DNA of 8,328 nt from assembly GCA_964424205.1 (NCBI GenBank), contig CAYRIF010000167.1, forward strand, positions 1 through 8,328. Direction: 5' to 3'. Below the pieces are notes generated by a model. It made no database searches. It was given only the letters and a program-made list of their open reading frames with translations, and was not told the DNA's origin. A program made the position numbers and the translations under genes. Source of the stretch: CAYRIF01 sp964424205. Lineage in GTDB: Bacteria > Bacteroidota > Bacteroidia > Cytophagales > Cyclobacteriaceae. Numbering within the stretch: the first letter of the stretch is position 1; the number at the start of each line of letters is the position of its first letter. Below are positions 6,380 through 8,328 of the stretch, in pieces.

Positions 6380-7591
6380 TTACCAATACGTCTCCCCAAG
6401 CTTAGTCAAATCAAACCCAAGTGCAGATTTACCAGCATATAGCAGACATTCATCGCTCGTTGCTGGCATCAAACCACCGCATCGTGCATCTCTGAATAGT
6501 CTTTCCAAAGGTAATCTTTTTGCAATGGAGCTTCCTCCGCATATTCTTATCGCTTGTGATGCTAACTTCGGCGCAAATTCACTCACCATAAACTTTGAGC
6601 GATGCATCGCAGTGTTTGTTTCAGCAGTTCCTTTTGCATCTACCACTTTTTGCGCCACATCATATACCACCGTCTTCACTGCCTCATACTCCACATATAA
6701 TTCGCCTACCGTATGCTGAATCCATTCTTTATTGACAATTGATTTGTCCGTTCCTGGCATTTTTTTCTTTTGCAAATGATTGATCATAAACTCAAAAGTT
6801 GCGGAAATCACCCCCAAATAAGCACCCACATATCCACCGATTACCCAGTGTGGCTCTCTTGTAATTTTGTATGCGCCCATGCCTTCACTTCCCAAAAACA
6901 ATCGGTCGTCTGGGACGAAAACATCTTTCAAGTACATATTATCAGAAGATGTTGCTCTCATGCCCAACACATCCCAAACCCTTTCTATTTCGATACCAGG
7001 GTTTTCTTTTTCTATGATAAAAAATGATAGCTGCGGTACTTCCCCCGCATCTCCTTTTTTACGTGCTACCACCACATAATAGTCGGCATGACCTGCCATA
7101 GAAACAAATGACTTCGCACCATTGATCTTATATCCACCCGCTACTTTTTCATAGTTTGTTTTTATCTTAGAAAAGTGAGCACCGATGCCAGGCTCTGAAC
7201 TTGCCGATGCAAATAACTTTTGCCCTTCCACCATTTCTTTAAACATCCAATCTCGGGAGGCATTCATAGCCCTTCCCCTACTTCCACCAATCCCTTCAGT
7301 ATCTACCTCTGCCAAACTACCAGCCGTGATATTATGCATATTAAATGTCAATGCCGTGGAAGCATCACCCATTGCCAACTGCTCTAGTGCTTTGGTATAA
7401 GTCAAAAAATCTGCGCCCATGCCTCCTTTTTCCTTCGGTACCATGATGCCCAACAAACCAGCTGCTTTTAGGTCGTTATAATTCTCGACAGGAAATGAAG
7501 CTTCTCTATCATATTTTGCTGCGCGTGGTGCGAATTTCTTTGCTAAATCAGTGCAAAGTGAAATCAATGCTGTTTTTTCTGCTTCGGTCAT
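6380..7591 (-). CDS. acyl-CoA dehydrogenase family protein (403 aa), divergent C-terminal motif
   Basis: This is a second, only distantly similar member of the FAD acyl-CoA dehydrogenase family. Visible elements are an N-terminal helical domain (to about 120), ASASSEPGIGAHF (128-140) and INGAKSFVSMAG (156-167) in the flavin/substrate region, RATSSDNMYLKDVFVPDDR (212-230), and the C-terminal ICGGSSIAKRLPLERLFRDAR (350-370). The motif after RDAR reads GGLMPATSDE instead of IYEGTSE, so Pro376 replaces the usual catalytic Glu. By-eye alignment of REPHWVIGGYVGAYLG with the medium-chain enzyme puts Glu246 at the alternative isovaleryl/long-chain base position. Residues 93-120 (LAEVDTEG...DWMFKEM) look unlike most relatives. 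It could be a dehydrogenase for an unusual acyl group, a carrier-protein-dependent enzyme, or the partner of the protein at 4865-6022. Substrate is unknown. Confidence 0.92.
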   Translation of the reverse strand: MTEAEKTALISLCTDLAKKFAPRAAKYDREASFPVENYNDLKAAGLLGIMVPKEKGGMGADFLTYTKALEQLAMGDASTALTFNMHNITAGSLAEVDTEGIGGSRGRAMNASRDWMFKEMVEGQKLFASASSEPGIGAHFSKIKTNYEKVAGGYKINGAKSFVSMAGHADYYVVVARKKGDAGEVPQLSFFIIEKENPGIEIERVWDVLGMRATSSDNMYLKDVFVPDDRLFLGSEGMGAYKITREPHWVIGGYVGAYLGVISATFEFMINHLQKKKMPGTDKSIVNKEWIQHTVGELYVEYEAVKTVVYDVAQKVVDAKGTAETNTAMHRSKFMVSEFAPKLASQAIRICGGSSIAKRLPLERLFRDARCGGLMPATSDECLLYAGKSALGFDLTKLGETYW

Positions 7592-7611
7592 TGTTTTGTT
7601 TTATTATGATC

Positions 7612-7619
7612 AAATTTAT
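7612..7619 (-). promoter_or_regulatory. candidate -7 promoter box for the 403-aa dehydrogenase gene
   Basis: On the minus strand TAAATTTG (7619-7612) matches TAnnTTTG exactly and is the same octamer as ahead of the ResB-CcsA gene. The leader would be about 14 nt. No TTG is found at the right -33 distance, so the call rests on one box. Confidence 0.3.
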
Positions 7620-7700
7620 TCTTTTGATATGTCCATTGTCATCCATTCACCATACTGATCAACAAGGTTTAAATCTCCTGTGTAAATAAAGCACTAATTA

Positions 7701-7739
7701 ACAAGATTGTTTAGTTAAAAAAATACATTTCAGTCTTGT
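7701..7739. repeat. inverted repeat, 9-bp arms with one wobble pair
   Basis: ACAAGATTG (7701-7709) can pair with CAGTCTTGT (7731-7739) with a single T-G wobble, around a 21-nt A/T-rich loop. It sits about 110 bp upstream of the dehydrogenase start. There is no T-tract. It could be an operator or chance. Confidence 0.25.
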
Positions 7740-7830
7740 ATGTAATAAATCTCATTCTTTTGCAAGCCCATCAGCTGCAAACCATCATAAATTACCTTCA
7801 TTGCAATAATACAATTTTTTCTTAATTTAT

Positions 7831-7842
7831 TTACAAATGTAA
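7831..7842. promoter_or_regulatory. short palindrome TTACAAATGTAA, possible operator
   Basis: TTACA and TGTAA form perfect half-sites separated by AA. It lies about 90 bp upstream of the promoter at 7929-7958. A dimeric regulator could bind such a site, but a 12-bp palindrome in AT-rich DNA can occur by chance. Confidence 0.18.
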
Positions 7843-7851
7843 TTGATAGAT

Positions 7852-7867
7852 TCCTATAAAAATAGGA
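7852..7867. repeat. short perfect palindrome TCCTAT-AAAA-ATAGGA
   Basis: Six-base arms at 7852-7857 and 7862-7867 flank AAAA. It lies about 60 bp upstream of the -33 element at 7929. Function is unknown and chance is possible. Confidence 0.25.
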
Positions 7868-7928
7868 TATATATCAGTTTTAGGATTTCCTTCTTCTATA
7901 AATAATCAACCTACTTTCAAATCTCCAC

Positions 7929-7958
7929 TTGCGCTTCCAAAATAATTTAATATCTTTA
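7929..7958 (+). promoter_or_regulatory. candidate Bacteroidota-type promoter for the Cys-rich ORF and downstream lipoprotein gene
   Basis: TTG (7929-7931) and TATCTTTA (7951-7958, one mismatch to TAnnTTTG) are separated by 19 bases, the typical spacing. Transcription would start near 7964-7966, only about 15 nt before ATG 7980. The lack of any other good box ahead of 8131 suggests that this promoter also drives the lipoprotein gene. Confidence 0.5.
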
Positions 7959-7979
7959 GTGCGAAGGAATGCAAATACC

Positions 7980-8075
7980 ATGGCGCATTTCTTGGAGCAG
8001 TTAATCAGATTATTAATGATATACAGACATAAGCGATGTGACTGCCATTGTGGTAATGCGTGTGGTTGTCGGTAA
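7980..8075 (+). CDS. small Cys-rich ORF, possible cysteine leader peptide (31 aa)
   Basis: The predicted peptide begins MAHFLEQLIRLLMIYRHKR and ends CDCHCGNACGCR, with five Cys and one His in the last 12 residues. The N-terminal part is amphipathic or hydrophobic, followed by a basic patch RHKR. ATG 7980 lies about 15 nt after the predicted transcription start of a well-spaced promoter, and AAGGA at 7964-7968 is a possible, slightly distant, ribosome site. The stop is 55 bp ahead of the lipoprotein ATG at 8131, so the two are probably in one transcript. Actinobacteria carry short Cys-containing leader peptides ahead of sulfur-metabolism genes that sense cysteine supply; this ORF resembles them in design only. 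It may instead be a tiny metal- or thiol-active peptide, or a chance ORF. An overlapping reading frame on the minus strand looks less likely. Confidence 0.45.
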   Translation: MAHFLEQLIRLLMIYRHKRCDCHCGNACGCR

Positions 8076-8130
8076 TTATTATCCGTCATAAACTGGACGA
8101 CCTTACAAATTTGACTGAAAGCAATACTAT

Positions 8131-8328
8131 ATGATTGATAGTTTTAAGATAACTAAAGGGATAAACAAAATTGTAGTCTTATTGATTATTATTATGCTTT
8201 TACAATCCTGCAAAAGACAGCGTGAGCAACCTAAATATAATCCTAAGGCAATTGAATTCAACAACAAAGCTGTTCAGTTAATGCAACGCATGGCCTATGA
8301 TAGCGCTTTGATATTATTGAACAAAGCC
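8131..8328 (+). CDS. TPR-like lipoprotein, N-terminal 66 residues (cut by window end)
   Basis: The frame is open from ATG 8131 to the window edge. The protein starts MIDSFKITKGINK, has a hydrophobic stretch IVVLLIIIMLLQSC, and Cys27 in LLQSC fits a lipobox, so signal peptidase II processing and membrane anchoring are likely. The segment from YNPKAIEFNNKAVQLMQR to YDSALILLNKA has the spacing of a tetratricopeptide helix pair, so the missing part probably holds more TPRs and binds a protein partner. Function cannot be told from the visible part. It follows the Cys-rich ORF by 55 bp and has no good -7 box of its own in that spacer. Confidence 0.8.
   Translation, partial: MIDSFKITKGINKIVVLLIIIMLLQSCKRQREQPKYNPKAIEFNNKAVQLMQRMAYDSALILLNKA

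Larger units (their letters stand above)
7592..7979. other. intergenic region with promoter elements and small palindromes
   Basis: This AT-rich stretch lies between divergent genes. It holds the -7 box at 7612-7619, a 9-bp imperfect inverted repeat (7701-7709 with 7731-7739), two short palindromes (7831-7842 and 7852-7867) and the promoter at 7929-7958. I see no convincing protein gene or structured RNA. Confidence 0.65.

Noticed and set aside
7880..8089. 69-codon ORF on the minus strand
   Set aside because: It overlaps the promoter and the Cys-rich ORF on the plus strand, has a basic, low-complexity C terminus, no recognised motif and no promoter box ahead of it.
8101..8130. ACAAATTTG near 8106 as a promoter for the lipoprotein gene
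   Set aside because: The TA and TTTG parts are two bases too far apart for TAnnTTTG and there is no TTG at -33 spacing; the promoter at 7929-7958 is better.

Overview
The window looks like chromosomal DNA of a member of the Bacteroidota. Four things support this. The DNA is AT-rich. There are no strong Shine-Dalgarno sites ahead of the long genes; their starts sit in A/T-rich leaders. Several starts are preceded by the Bacteroidota -7 promoter box TAnnTTTG, some with a TTG-like -33 element. The first gene encodes the ResB-CcsA fusion protein typical of the phylum. The sequence does not allow a call below phylum.

Layout: (1) 1-1804, minus strand: the N-terminal 601 residues of a ResB-CcsA cytochrome c assembly protein, cut by the window start. 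(2) 2029-3498, plus strand: a class V aminotransferase-fold (cysteine desulfurase-like) PLP enzyme, divergent from (1) across a 224-bp promoter region. (3) 3516-4568, minus strand: a secreted protein of unknown function, convergent with (2). (4) 4865-6022 and 6380-7591, both minus strand: two unlike acyl-CoA dehydrogenase family proteins. They are separated by a heptanucleotide repeat region that contains a scaffold gap of exactly 100 N. (5) 7592-7979: a noncoding stretch with small palindromes. (6) 7980-8075, plus strand: a 31-codon ORF ending in a dense Cys tail, with its own good promoter, 55 bp ahead of (7) 8131 to the window end, plus strand: the start of a TPR-like lipoprotein gene.

How the genes relate: most of the window is housekeeping or general metabolism, and I see no defence island, mobile element, CRISPR array, rRNA or tRNA. 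The two dehydrogenases are the only pair likely to work together. Both lack the Glu that most family members carry in the C-terminal YEGT-type motif, and both have a Glu at the alternative isovaleryl-CoA/long-chain dehydrogenase position. The most unusual signal is the small Cys-rich ORF at 7980-8075, which resembles a cysteine-type leader peptide or a tiny metal- or thiol-active peptide. Two copies of a GTCTGT...ACAGAC palindrome and the TTAGGAC-type heptad array are the main repeats.
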